Source of the DNA: Liolophura sinensis
Lineage: Eukaryota > Mollusca > Polyplacophora > Chitonida > Chitonidae
Assembly (NCBI RefSeq): GCF_032854445.1
Contig: NC_088301.1
Location: 58,354,512-58,418,511, forward strand
Length of the DNA: 64,000 nucleotides
Direction of reading: 5' to 3'
Under the pieces are notes generated by a model that was not told the origin of the DNA, ran no database searches, and was given only the letters and a program-made list of their open reading frames with translations. Every line of letters starts with the position of its first letter. The stretch's first letter is position 1. This document shows, one piece after another, positions 47,001 through 59,100 of this stretch. A program made the translations under genes and the position numbers.

Positions 47001-50000
47001 CTTCTGTCTTTTCACAAATGGAATCTTTTGTCAGATTTGAAGTATGTGAAAGCAGTGTCCTGATAGAAAGAGAAAGGTTGGATGGCTGTTACAGACTGAC
47101 TGCTACTTGACATTATCCCATTGACGTCACTAATTTACAATTCTCAACACATCTGAGTGGACATTATGGCCTTTCATATACAATCCAGGACCCAGTTTCA
47201 CAAAGCACACGTATTGCTGCGTTCACGTAACTACCATGACAATATAATAGTTACAGTACTGGTTGCCATTGAAGCTACATGTGCTTTGTGAAATGTGCCC
47301 CAAAAGGGATACAGATGCATCTTTTGGACAGTGAATATGCAATGTATTTCATTCTTTAACATTGAATAATATACAAAATATTGTGTTCATGAGGTTTCTG
47401 ATTTCACACACATTCGAAGATACACAGTTTCATCTTGTGATCGGCCGGTACTGTGGTGACTTTACAGTCTAATAAGTGCAAACGCCCTAGTCAGAATAAG
47501 GCTTAATATGTGAGATTCATAGCTTTATGGCAGAAGATATTGTTTTCTCTGATTTCAATGATTCTTTTATTTTGCCCAGCTTTAAATGTGGCATAGAATA
47601 CCATGCCCCCACAGACTGTGTGGTTATCAAGAGGTGGCTGACGAAGTGTGCTGATGACTCAGAGACTGCCAACTATATTAGTGCTAATACTAAAGATGTA
47701 AGACTTTCCTTTCTGTTATCACTGGTTTATGTAGTTTTGCTTGCTTGCTTATGTGGTTTCTGTGGCTGAGGGGGTTAGTACGCAAGCATGGCACAATGAC
47801 CCAGGAGGCCCATTGAGGTCGCTGTGAGTTCAAGTACAGCTCATGCTGGCTTCCTTCCAGTTGTACATAGGAAGGTTTCCTCCCAACACAATGCTGGTTG
47901 CCGTTGTATAAGTGAAATATCTTGAGTACAGCATAAACATCAATAAAGAAATAAATAAATAAAATAAACTTGCTTTCTAACTGCTAATACCATTTTCATA
48001 TGGTAAAAATTTTCCATTGCATTTCTGTACGCTGGATTGTGAAGGAATAATAGACAACAGTTGCTTTTAGAATATTCAGTAAATTGAACAAAAAAGACCA
48101 CATAGTTATTCTTCTGTCACAGAACAGCAAGCTTGCAGAGTTAACTACATCAGTGTATTTCATTTTGTGTCTTAATTTGCTCTTAGTTAAATGTTTTGAT
48201 GACCTTTACTGAAATAATTTTTTTATCTATTTTTTGTAGTGCCCCAAATGTCATGTTTGCATTGAGAAAAATGGAGGCTGTAATCATATGGTAAGTCTAT
48301 AGGGAAGCCCATTGTGTTATTAGATATCTCTGCATGATAAGTTTATAGTGCTTTAACAGGAGCTGTGGAACATTATAAAATTTAGGGTGCTGAGACAGCA
48401 GAAGTAGTATCCCAGCCCATTAGGCGAGAGTCCAGTGGCTACCTAGGCCCCAGAAGCTCTCGGCATTTATATCACTGGAGATGCAATTTAGGTGATTTCT
48501 GGAGAAAAAATTGTCATAAATCCAGGATAAACTGCACCTTTATTTATTAAGCATTTTTATTCAAGCCACTCAGCCTGTCATTTGATCTATACAAAAAAAA
48601 AAGACTTTATTTCAGTGGGATTTACCTCTCCCATTTTAATTTCAGTGGGGCCTTCAGATATGGAGTTATTATAGTAAATATATGTTGATGATTGTGTTAG
48701 ATGTGTATTTTTTGTTTGGATTAAAGTAATAATCCATACCTTGTTCAAAACACCAGAATTGTCTCCCTTTGAATTTTGAACATCATGACGTTCTAGTTGT
48801 CCTGACAATCCTTTGCTGGTTGACATTATCATACAAACTGTTCCATGTAGGTTTTATGAGGCATGAATGAAGGAGACCATTTCAACATCACAAACAAAGG
48901 GTTTTATGTGAAATGTAATATAGCACAAATGTAAATATTTTTTTCAGCAAAAGCATTGCATTTCACCTATATATATCAGAATTTTATGCGTGTTTCAGCA
49001 ATGTTGCAGATGCAAATACGACTTTTGCTGGATGTGTCTACAAGGTAAAGTTTATTTCTTATTCATGAAGAATTATTGTAATGAATAAATAATGTTTTGT
49101 GTGCTGAGCTTTTTTGTTTTTTTTTTAATTTTTAAACTATGTCATAGCATTGTAAAAGTTTTGATTCAAAGTCTTATGTATTGTTTATCGAGGTATGCAC
49201 ATGTAACTCATGTATATGATATTGGTAAGGCTGTCAGTGGGGAATGGTGGATTGGAATAAGACTTCACTACAGAGCATCTATGCACATGTTCAGCACAGG
49301 TTAGGATATCATATCAATGTCATTAGATAGGAAGCACTGATAAGCAGCTAAATCATTGTGAATGTGTGCAGTGTTACAAATAAACTTTTAATGATGTATG
49401 TAACTCTTTGCTCTTTTACAGACTGGAAAACTCATGGAAGTGAATACTATGAATGTAGCAGATACAAGGAAAACCCAAACATTGCCAATGAGTCTGTTTT
49501 GGTGCAGGCTAGGGAAGCTCTCAAAAAGTACCTTTTTTATTTTGAAAGGGTAAAAAAAGTTTTTCATCTGGCATCGTGTTAAAGCTCCATGTTTGGTGTT
49601 ACGTTAAGTTGTCCTGAAGTGATATATTATTCCTGCATGTGTTAAAATAGGATCTTGTCAGATTCACATGGCCGTTCCTCCGATTTAAATCTTATCTTCA
49701 AGATCTGGATCTTCAAAACTGGTTTAAGACTTAATACCAGATTTAACTTTCAGCCAAGTCTTCAACTTTTGTACTTAACCTAAAACAAATTCTGTACCAG
49801 TTTATTAAATATGAACTAAAACTGCTGCTGTTAAACTTTGACTTTGGAGAACTGCATTGACTGCTGAGATAGGCTAAAATTTTAAATGCAAAACATGACT
49901 TAAAACCAGTATGAGCTATTTACACTTTCGAACAACTCAGCCCAGCTTGTAAGCCTTTTTTGAAGATTTTAATGAAATATGATTCTCATTATCTCTGTGT

Positions 50001-51610
50001 GGTCTTTTCAGTGGGAAAACCATGCCAAAAGTCTTAAACTGGAAGAGCAGACATTTTGTAAGATAACATCAAGGATCCAGGAGAAAGTAATGAACAATGC
50101 AGGCACCTGGATTGATTGGCAGTATCTCTTAGATGCTGCCACACTCCTGAAGAAGGTAAGCCTTCTGTGTTGTAAGGACTGATCCACACCTATAGATGTC
50201 GTAAACAGTTGGACAACTTACCTCAAGCGTATGTTAAGTATTAATGTCATAGCTTAAACATTTACATATCTTGAATTAGGGGACATCCACCCATGTGTCC
50301 ATGTCACTTAGAGTCAGTCTGCTATTCCCTAACATTTCAAGGTATGTTTTTATTCCAAGGTCTATCTAAAAACATCTTTGCATATTAATAAATAGCTTTA
50401 ATACCCATGATGATGGTTCAGTATGATAGTCTTCTTTCTCTCTGTTTTTCTGTGAGTCAGTACACATGTTCATTGATGTACTTTTGCAATAAGTTTGGGG
50501 AATCCTGTAGGGAGCATGGCTCACTGTTTGGTTTATTTTGCATGTATAAACACTGTTAATGTGATGTTTATTTTTTCAGTGCCGGTACACCCTTCAATAC
50601 ACATATCCCTATGCCTATTACTTGGAAAAAGGTGGTAGAAAACAGTTGGTAAGTAAATAGCAGTATTAATATATTATCCGTATGAATGAACTGTGTTGTC
50701 CTGCAAACAGGTTATTGTGTAAACTTCTGGTAATTTCTTGTGTTAGCGAACATGGAAAGAGAAGTCTTTTCAAAATCTGGTGGAAAATGTTATTTAGCCA
50801 TAACAGTCTTAATGATGCGCCTTTGCTAGGTAGACGGGTGCAGTGTGGTATTGTAAGACTGGTATTGGCTTTTAATAACTTTGAGTTATTTCTTCTCTTT
50901 CATTTTCAGTTTGAATATCAGCAAGCCCAGCTGGAAGCAGAAGTAGAGAATTTGTCTTGGAAAGTTGAACGAGCTGAAATAACTGACAGAGGGGTAAGGG
51001 TTTGCATCAATACATATACATTTAAACTACTCTTCATCTATGGTGAGTCACCGGCCCGGATAGCACAGTTGGTAGAGCGTCCGCTTCGGGACTGGTAGAT
51101 CCAGGATCAATCCTTGATCGAGTCACACCTAAGACTTTAAAAGAGGAAGTTGTAACTTCCTCGCTTGGCGTTCAGCATGAAGGGGATAGTGCAAGACTGG
51201 TTGACCCGTATCAGTATAATGGCTCGGGCGGGGCAGCTTACTTGCCTTCGGTAAGTCGTCTCAGTGAAGCAGCACTAAATAAAAGAGCGGTGGAAATCCG
51301 TCCTGCAACAAGGAGGCACATTACATGTACATGCACCCTAATGATTCCTTCGTCGTCATATGACTGAAAAATTGTTGAGTATGACGTTAAACCCCAAGCA
51401 CTCACTCACTCACTCATCTATAGTGAAGATATACATGTACGATAGGATTTGTCTTCTAGGTTATTGTTTTGCCTATGGGTGGCATATTTGGGATGTATTG
51501 TTGTTGATTTTTGCTGAGTATTTGTATTTTTGTTACAGGACCTAGAAAACCAAATGGATATTGCTGAGAAGGGCCGACAAACACTTCTCAAAGATTTCTT
51601 GGAAGTCTGA
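44026..51610 (+). CDS. ARIH2: E3 ubiquitin ligase ARIH2 (ariadne-2), RING-between-RING
   Basis: Complete coding sequence of 488 residues (human protein about 493). Exons: 44026-44265, 44806-44873, 45327-45390, 45923-46073, 46283-46404, 46682-46791, 47580-47697, 48240-48290, 48999-49044, 49422-49549, 50012-50155, 50580-50648, 50910-50993, 51539-51610; every phase closes. The N-terminus is acidic ([11 protein letters not shown]). RING1 begins CPVCIERC (exon 4), the IBR includes [10 protein letters not shown], and the Rcat/RING2 has [19 protein letters not shown], in which the Cys of NGGC is the family's ubiquitin-accepting residue. The Ariadne domain follows ([50 protein letters not shown]). 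The enzyme takes ubiquitin from an E2 onto that Cys and, by family knowledge, works with neddylated cullin-5 ligases. Intron 1 has a GC donor (TTGAAG|GCAAGT). Start chosen because [13 protein letters not shown] resembles the family N-terminus. Confidence 0.97.
47190..47302. mobile_element. Fold-back element with arms of about 17 bp
   Basis: cagtttcacaaagcaca (47193-47209) is the near-exact reverse complement of tgtgctttgtgaaatgtg near 47280-47297. In ARIH2 intron 6. Confidence 0.65.
47766..47963 (+). mobile_element. SINE-like retroposon (family 1), near full length
   Basis: tRNA-like head ggttagtacgcaagcatggc, caatgacccaggaggcc, the common body (caatgctggttgccgttgta, taagtgaaatatcttgagta) and an (aaat)n tail. 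In ARIH2 intron 7. Confidence 0.78.
51053..51418 (+). mobile_element. tRNA-derived SINE (family 2), near full length
   Basis: The head ggcccggatagcacagttgg gives an A-box (tagcacagttgg), and gatcgagtc about 65 bp on fits a pol III B-box. The body contains taaaagagcggtggaaatcc, and the end reads gagtatgacgttaaacccca followed by (cact)n. It lies in the last ARIH2 intron. Confidence 0.82.
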
Positions 51611-53235
51611 TGTCAACATATGCTAGCAAATGGATTGCATATTGTAGTGAAGTAAAACTTTGGAACAAATCTGCAGCCAACTGGTTAACTTTTTGAAAAA
51701 TGTTAAATAGTAATGTGTGTGTAAAGTTTGAGAGAAGGCTTAAAAGGGGGGGGGGGCAAGAAAAAAAATTACAAAATAACACAGCTTAGAGAAAAAGTTT
51801 AAAATAGTCATAATTGTGATTTTGTTTGGATTTAATATTGATAGTTACATGAACAGTTGTTGACCAAAAATGTGAAGTCAGAGATGAGTATTGCTTTTGA
51901 AGCATTTGGTTCTGTGGCCTGTTGTGCAAATTTGTTATAGTTTTACACCTTGCCATTATTGGCGTGCTGACATATCTGTTTGCTACGGGTTAGGCCAGGC
52001 AGACCTTCATGCTGACCAAGGAACTGTACACAGGTACTTGTTAAGCTGAAGAAAGGATGATATTGAAAATTGTGTAAGTAGAGGTAAGGATATGCTGTGA
52101 AGGCAAGGCATGTAGCAAGTGAGTGTGAAACTGTATCGTCAGTACTGAAGAAGTACAAAGTAGTGAGGTGAAAGTGTGAAACAATATCCTGCTGTGGTGT
52201 TGAATGATGAAAATATTAGAGAAAATCTCATTGTTGAAGCATAGTATGAAAAATGTTTACATTATTATGCTGGTCATTGTTTGATGTCGGATTGGTTTGG
52301 TGTTGCTGTGTGGCAGTGGAATGGATGTAGATAAATATATCCATGTACATGTATGTAAAATCCAAGGTGAAAATCCAACCTACATGTACATACGTTGTCT
52401 GAAGGAGAATGTCTTTAATTAAAGAGATGTTTATGTCCAGAGCCTATACCTGATTGTAGATAGTGTTGTGAAGTACAGGTTGCAAACTTAAATAAGATAT
52501 AAGATCTTCAAATGATTGTGTAAAAATCCTACATCTAAAAGTATACTGGGATGGCCTGGTACTTCCTGATGTGCTTGTGTTTTTTTTTTTTTGTTGTTTT
52601 TTTTTTTTGTTTTTCTTCTTTTTCTTCCTTCATTCCAAGACCATTTATGAAACTATATTATGCCAATCTAAATAAACCCAGCCAGGCAGGTAGGATATTC
52701 ATATGCATCAAGCTATGTATCCTTTGTATTAAGTAAGACAAACCTCGTAACTAGTTGTTGGCAGTTGTTCTTTTTTTTCTGTTAGATCTGTTATTCTAAT
52801 CTATCTTTCATTGTGTAAAAAGTTTCTAGTTGTGAAATATGTATGATTGCTTTTGTTTTGGGTTTGTATATTCTGGTATACACCCTACCTCCGAAGTCAT
52901 TCTGTCACCATCTCACCACAAGTTTTTGCAGCTCAATAATCGGCATCATATTAGAACTGTGCATGCATTTGTAGCACATAGCTGGTTTGTTTGATATCTG
53001 CATTGCACTTACCAAGGTATACAACTCTTTGAATCAACAAATGCCAGTTGCCCATTTACAACTCCAAGCCTTTCCATGTTAACATATTGCCGTATGCATA
53101 CATTATTTATTTCTTCTCTTTTGTTATGTTCATGTACCTCCATATTGTCTGTGATGTACACTTTGAAGTATTGGAAATGTACAGCAGATAAAAAGTCACC
53201 GAACTTGGCGCGGTTTCACAGTCAGCATTTACGTG

Positions 53236-53236
53236 A

Positions 53237-53292
<56 letters not shown>
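53236..53292. repeat. (TG)n(TA)n compound microsatellite
   Basis: tgtgtgtgtgtg followed by about 20 ta repeats. It generates spurious IYIYIY open frames on both strands. Confidence 0.92.
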
Positions 53293-53294
<2 letters not shown>

Positions 53295-54225
53295 GTGTTA
53301 TATCACCAGGTAAGTTTAAATAATTATTACACGCCCTCGATTTAGCATGCCACGCTGTATACATTTAGTGCATAGTAAGAGCCATCAGTGATATGTTCTC
53401 AGTGCAAAAATACCTTTCAGTTTCATCGGCAGAAACTCTGTAGTTGTAAATCGCCCAGTAGTGTGTACAAGTACTGATAAAATGATTTTTTGCCTTCACT
53501 GCTTTAAGACTTTTGGATTGTGTTTTATTACCCTTTGAGAAAATTCCATTATGTGTTATCGTTGCCTAGTCCCTGTTTGTGTGGTATGTACTTGATTTTC
53601 CTGTCGCCCGGATTCTGATTTTATGAGGCCAGAGGTCTTCCAGCTTTCATGTTCAGCTGTTTCTTTAGCTTGTTAAAGTTGTTCTCTTGGAAATGGTTTT
53701 TGGGGTGGGAACAAGTGAGAAGAAAATATGTATTTGGTTATGTAATTTGTGGAAGAAAATTGTGGAAGCTCTAGCAAATCTGTACGTGATAGCATTTACC
53801 CTGAGTGCCAGGTACATCCAGGTCATACATTGTGTTTCCATTGTTAATGTTCTATATACATGTACTACATACTTCATGTTCGAAAATTCTCAATGATTCT
53901 TCCTATTTCGTTATACTAAAACTTTACTGACCAAGTGGAAAAGCACGTGCACAAAAGGTTCTCATTTTAGGAGGCCTTTAATATCAAGATCCGAAAACAG
54001 TTTATTCAGTGAATAGTGTACATGTAGCCTAGTTAGTGGAGCTGCGCTCTTAGTTACGTGTAGAAGATTCTAAATACTGTTAAGAGAATCCTTGGCAGGG
54101 AAAATTTGTAAATATTTAATATATTAGGTATAATATGAACATGGTGCGTATGTATGTCAGCGTGGGAGTGTATTTATTGTAGCAAAAGCTTCCAAACATT
54201 TTTGACACCCGATATTTTCTTGTGT

Positions 54226-54231
54226 AATAAA
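54226..54231 (+). terminator. Candidate poly(A) signal for ARIH2
   Basis: AATAAA in tgtgtaataaaacgaatttt with GT-rich sequence within 40 bases downstream. Assigned by position only. Confidence 0.4.
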
Positions 54232-56140
54232 ACGAATTTTTGCACATGGATTGTGTTCTAGTTGTTTCAGATGATTGAGTGTGCAAGCGGGCCTATTTAT
54301 TTGGTACTACTCACCATATTCTGTTACTCGGATAACACTTAATAGCTCGTCTGTAATAAGTGCGCTTACGTGTATGTCACGCGTACAGCGTCTGATATCC
54401 GTGAAAGCAATGTTAAGGGTGGAATCTTAAAAACTATTGCCTGTATTGAGTTCATGTTTTGCATACGTGTATCGAACAAGAACACGATGGGCTTGTTTCA
54501 TGGTTGGTGCTGTACATGCATATTAGTGGCCGCAAATTACAAAATTTGCGATTTGATCCCTGGTAAAAGCTATATATCAGAAAGTACTGCTTGAACTGGA
54601 CTTCTTTTTTGTAAAGCATAAAAAGACAGATGGGTGTGCCGTCGTCGACGCCCGGCTTGTAATTACAAAACTCTTTAGATTATAAGGTAAATGCCTATTA
54701 AAGTAATTTATGTACTGAGCTAAATTTTAGATTCATGTCTTCCATCGGCGTGTTCTTCCTACTAAATCTCGCTTAGTTTAGGCCTAATACTGTGCATTAC
54801 CGTTTTATGATTCCTTGTAAGTGTCGTATTTCAACTACTAGTATGTGTTTACAGGTGTGGTAAGGAACCCAACAGTTTCACGTTAAGGGATACACGCAAA
54901 GGTGCCATAAAAAGAAGAGTATGGTTTTAGGATTAAAGGCCACAACCAAAAAAAAATTTTTGAAACAAATTTCAATATTTTAATCAGCCTTCTTTTGTGT
55001 ATATATTCCGTCACTGGTCGAAAATGACGCCTTCGATGAACATACTAGGAACGCGGGAAAAGCTTGGCGCTTTTAATTCGGACTCACTCCGCTACCAACA
55101 AAAAAAATCTTCCTTTAAATCCGGACGGATTGTATTTTCCTCGATCTCACGGATATATCCATTACTTATTACGGATTAATTCTTTACATCCAATGCAATC
55201 TTTCTTCCCTCAGGGAACGAAATTAACGGAAGATATTTTTGGGGATCTATATACACTGAATGTACATGAAGCTCGCATTTTAGGGGTTCAATTTGATAAG
55301 TATTGTGTTCTTGTATATTAATTAACAAATCAGGCTACCGATGGGTATATATTAGGACTACAAGTTTAGGATTGAGAGCGAACCTACGGCATGGGTTTCA
55401 AGTTTACACAGCTTAATTTAGTTGTAAAACTTAATTACCAAAGCGGTTGTTCCTCGTGTAGGAATCTCCTGGTGCTGACATAATTCTGATGGTACCTGTC
55501 AACCGTGGACCTATATGCCTTACAATCACAGGAAGCCAGTTGGGGTGCTGTATCATTTGGTGGTCACTGAGAATATGAAAGACTGAGAAAGTCGACCTGA
55601 CAGCTTGGAGTCCGACTGATGTTGTTTTAAGAGGCGTATGAAGTAATGGGTGATTGTCTGTTGTGCGCGTGGTATATCCAGTGTTGCGACGAAAAGGAAG
55701 GGCCGGGTCATGGCTTTTGTAATCCGAGAACAGAGTGCCAGCCAACTGGAAGATGTGACTGCGGGAAATTAGCCGCTTGTAATAACAACTGGTGTAGGGT
55801 GGCTTGTGCCCCGCTAAGACTGCTGTCCCCACTTGAGACCTCCATTGTGTCAACGGGCTGCAGAATAACGGGCTTATCTGAAGTACATGACTTCCCGTTT
55901 GGCTTTGAGTGGTTGTTCGGTTAATTTGGTGGTACCAGGAAGCCCGCCGGATTTAAAGAGGAGCCTTTCCGCTCGACTCTACTGTGATACCCGTTCAGTG
56001 AGAGCGGAGTGTTGAAAACTGTGGCAGTGAACGTCCATCCAGCTAAACTTTCCTTTCACACGGCCCCCAAAACTGCTGGGCTGTTCACCGAGGACAACGT
56101 TGGGGAGGTTCTACTAGTGCAGCTAAAGCTCCTAGTTAAG
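54232..56140. other. Spacer and probable fibulin 5' UTR and promoter
   Basis: Nothing before 55600 was recognised. A cysteine-rich open frame lies at 55646-55924. From about 55930 to 56140 the sequence is less AT-rich and leads without a stop into the fibulin signal-peptide exon, as a 5' UTR might. Confidence 0.4.
55646..55924 (+). CDS. Unrecognised cysteine-rich open frame (92 codons)
   Basis: Thirteen cysteines in 92 residues, with clusters such as CCDEKEGPGHGFC and CQPTGRCDCGKLAAC. It lacks an obvious signal peptide and stops 216 bases before the fibulin start. The family is not recognised; it may be chance or an upstream exon. A 140-codon frame overlaps it on the other strand. Confidence 0.2.
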   Translation: MGDCLLCAWYIQCCDEKEGPGHGFCNPRTECQPTGRCDCGKLAACNNNWCRVACAPLRLLSPLETSIVSTGCRITGLSEVHDFPFGFEWLFG

Positions 56141-59100
56141 ATGTGGATAATACCTTTTACTTTGATATTGGTGACATTTCAACCTACACAAGGTAATATA
56201 CTTTTGAGCATTCCTTAGTCATGCAATGTCTATGGAGTTAGTGGTACTATGGTAAAATCACGTTATACAGGTTTATAACAGGTTGCTGCTGCGAATGGCA
56301 ATGATGGCTCCACTTAGCCACAGAAGTCTCGCTAACCAATAAAAAAGACCCAGTCGTATTTAGCTTGTTACATATATATCTACAAAGTAGAGTACAAAAC
56401 ACTTGTAGATTGATGGGATCACAACCTGCCCTGTCTGCAGCTGACATTTTCAAACATTGCACTTGAAATGAAGATGTCGCATGTTAAGCAGATTGATATT
56501 TATCTATACACAGCGTCGGACATGGATTCAATTCCAGTTCACACAAATGTCTGGTGATTGTCGTTTGATTTCTCCTCAACCGAATGCTTCTTGACGACAC
56601 AGACCGCTTGATCCAATCCATCCTCGCAGGTGCTCCCGCCTCTTTCTGTGATGGTAGATGGTTAATTAGTCGTAAAGCAATATGTATACCAAATTAAGGC
56701 AAAGAGTTGTTTCAACTAGACTCTTGTCTGGTTTTCTGTACCCTTAAACCCGACAGTTTTAGAGCAGTATTCCTGTGGTTGTTGGTATATGTATTTGGCT
56801 TTCAAAGCTGTCTAAATAGTGTGTAAATCTCAGTGCAGTCAGTGTAATGTCGCCTCGGTTAAATCTCTAACATCAGTCCTAAGTGTAGAACAAACCTCGG
56901 GACTATTCGTGCAAAATTTTGAAAATAATGTCCCCGCCGGTAAAACGAGACGTACATGTACGTTTATGAAGCAAATGCAGGCCGATGTACGTTTATGAAG
57001 CAAGACACGCATTAGCACATTGACAGAGGCCTACAGCTAACCCAAAAGGCGCATGAAATCAAACATATACCGTTATAATGAAAGCCCCATATGTATTTAC
57101 AGCCCAAAGCACTTATCAGAAGGTTTTAACTCCATTAATAATTACTCCTTGTCTAGTTCAAACCATATGCAAGTAGGCCTATTGTGGCACGGATCAGAAG
57201 ATGTACATTATTGCGTGTGCATGAAGCGTGCCTGTTTCTCCTGTAGGCTACAGTGTATTGGTGCACGTGGCCCGCATATGTATTATGTTGACTTTTCAAA
57301 GAAACTAAAACTCAAGAACTTGAACGCTACTAGTGATGTTTAGCAAGATTACAACTATAGTTCATCCGCTATTATGGAGCGAAGATAATTTTATGGTACA
57401 AGTGGAGAAAACTTGTGGGTGTAGAGCATTTCAGTTATTCTTATTGGTCGAAATGAACTGATGGATCGCATGGCATGTCTGAATGGAATCTTCAGTCCAA
57501 GTTTAAGCATCTTCAAAAATATTGAACCAAATTTTAAATAATTTAATTTATAATTTTTCTGTATTGACCATCAATAGCTACTTTTACATAAACACATTTA
57601 CATTTACTACTATTTAGGCATTTAAAGCAGTGGTTAGAATTTCACCGGTTACATGTGATCATTTGCCAGATATCACACAAATTTAATGTCTTTCCCACAT
57701 CATTCATTTTTTCAACTCATCAACGTTTTCCAAGTGCTTTTCCCTTATAGTTTTATTGTATGCCACAATACTGTGTCAAGGCCGGAGAAGCTGGATGTTG
57801 TTGAAAAACGTTATGTATTCCATGCATTTTCCACTATAGGTATGTATCGTGAGTCCCATTAGTGTAAGACGAAATCCACACCCCAGTAACTACGTGATTA
57901 GTGTTTTTTGTTATTCCTTGATCCTGAGTAACCCAGTATTGGTGTTTTTTGTTTTTGTTATTCCTTGACCCAGAGTAACCCAGTATGTTTTGTTTGTTAT
58001 TCCTTGACCCAGAGTAACCCAGTATGTGTTGTTTACTTAGGAGCCCTGAATGAGATCCTTGACCGTTGCTGTACTGTGGGAGCCCGCCTAGCGGAATCTG
58101 AGGACGGCTGTGACAGCTATCAGTCTGTTCCCCTTCGGGATGTCGGCCAAGGGGACCAGATGAGTTGTAGGTCCATTATTGAGGTGTGCTGTTTGAAGAA
58201 GAAACACATTGACCAATGCCAGCGAGGAAAGGACGACTCTATTAATGGCAGATCCTGTTCCATAAGGAGTGACGCTTATGGAGCAGAGCAATACACAGTA
58301 AGATTTGCATGTTTTCTGGGTCATTAAGGCCAAGAACCTAGGGATTGAAGATAAGAATACGTAAGCTCGTTGTCTCGGCTTGGAATTGGAAAACAAAGGC
58401 CCAACGCGTAAGTGGCTTCCTCATGACACTGAGCTGCAGCTAGGAATGATTGAGGTTTACCAAATGATTTCTAATCGCTTTTGTTCTAGGAATGCTGCCA
58501 GTGTTGTAAGCTTGGCCTGGTGGCCAAAACAGCCAATCTGCCATGTGATCTGACCAGTATCGGTGGACCATGTGACCAGGTTTTTAAAGAGTGTTGTATG
58601 GGCCAAAATGACCAACAGTTGCGTAAGTAGACAAATACTAGTAGACTGGAGCAGTGAGGGCTTCTTGACCCACGTCTGTGCTAACAATACTCTTTGTTTT
58701 TTTTTTTTTTGTTTTGTTTTTTTTGGGGGGGGGGGGGGGGAGGGGGTTGTTATGTCTGTGCAGCACAGTGTAAATGCATAAGTATAAATCTTTGTTTAGA
58801 AAACTTCGAAAACGTTGTTTTGCTAATATTTATGATGTTTTTATTTTTCATTTGGGTGATTTATCTCGCGTAGGATAAAAGTAAAATTTACAAGTAGTGA
58901 AAGATGGCAAATGAACTTTATATATGAGATGTAAAATAGAAACCCTTTAAGATTCCCTTTGGCACTCTCATGTACGAGGATTTCTTCGCATGTAATATGC
59001 TCAATTTATAAAAAGCCAAAGACTCACAATGTAAAGATGTTCCAGCTTTGCGTGGCATTATTTGCGTAAACTTATTTGTCATTATGCGTACATGTACATT

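Larger units (their letters stand above)
51611..54231 (+). other. Long ARIH2 3' UTR or downstream region
   Basis: No coding exon was recognised between the ARIH2 stop and a well-formed poly(A) signal AATAAA at 54226-54231, which is followed by GT-rich sequence (ggattgtgttctagttgttt). Earlier AATAAA candidates exist (for example 52672). Also holds a G-run near 51746, T-runs near 52580-52620 and a (TG)n(TA)n tract. Confidence 0.45.

Noticed and set aside
53076-53364. Open frames with long IYIYIY runs on both strands
   Set aside because: Products of the (TG)n(TA)n microsatellite.
55431-55853. 140-codon minus-strand open frame overlapping the cysteine-rich frame
   Set aside because: No recognisable domain; likely a shadow of a locally less AT-rich stretch.
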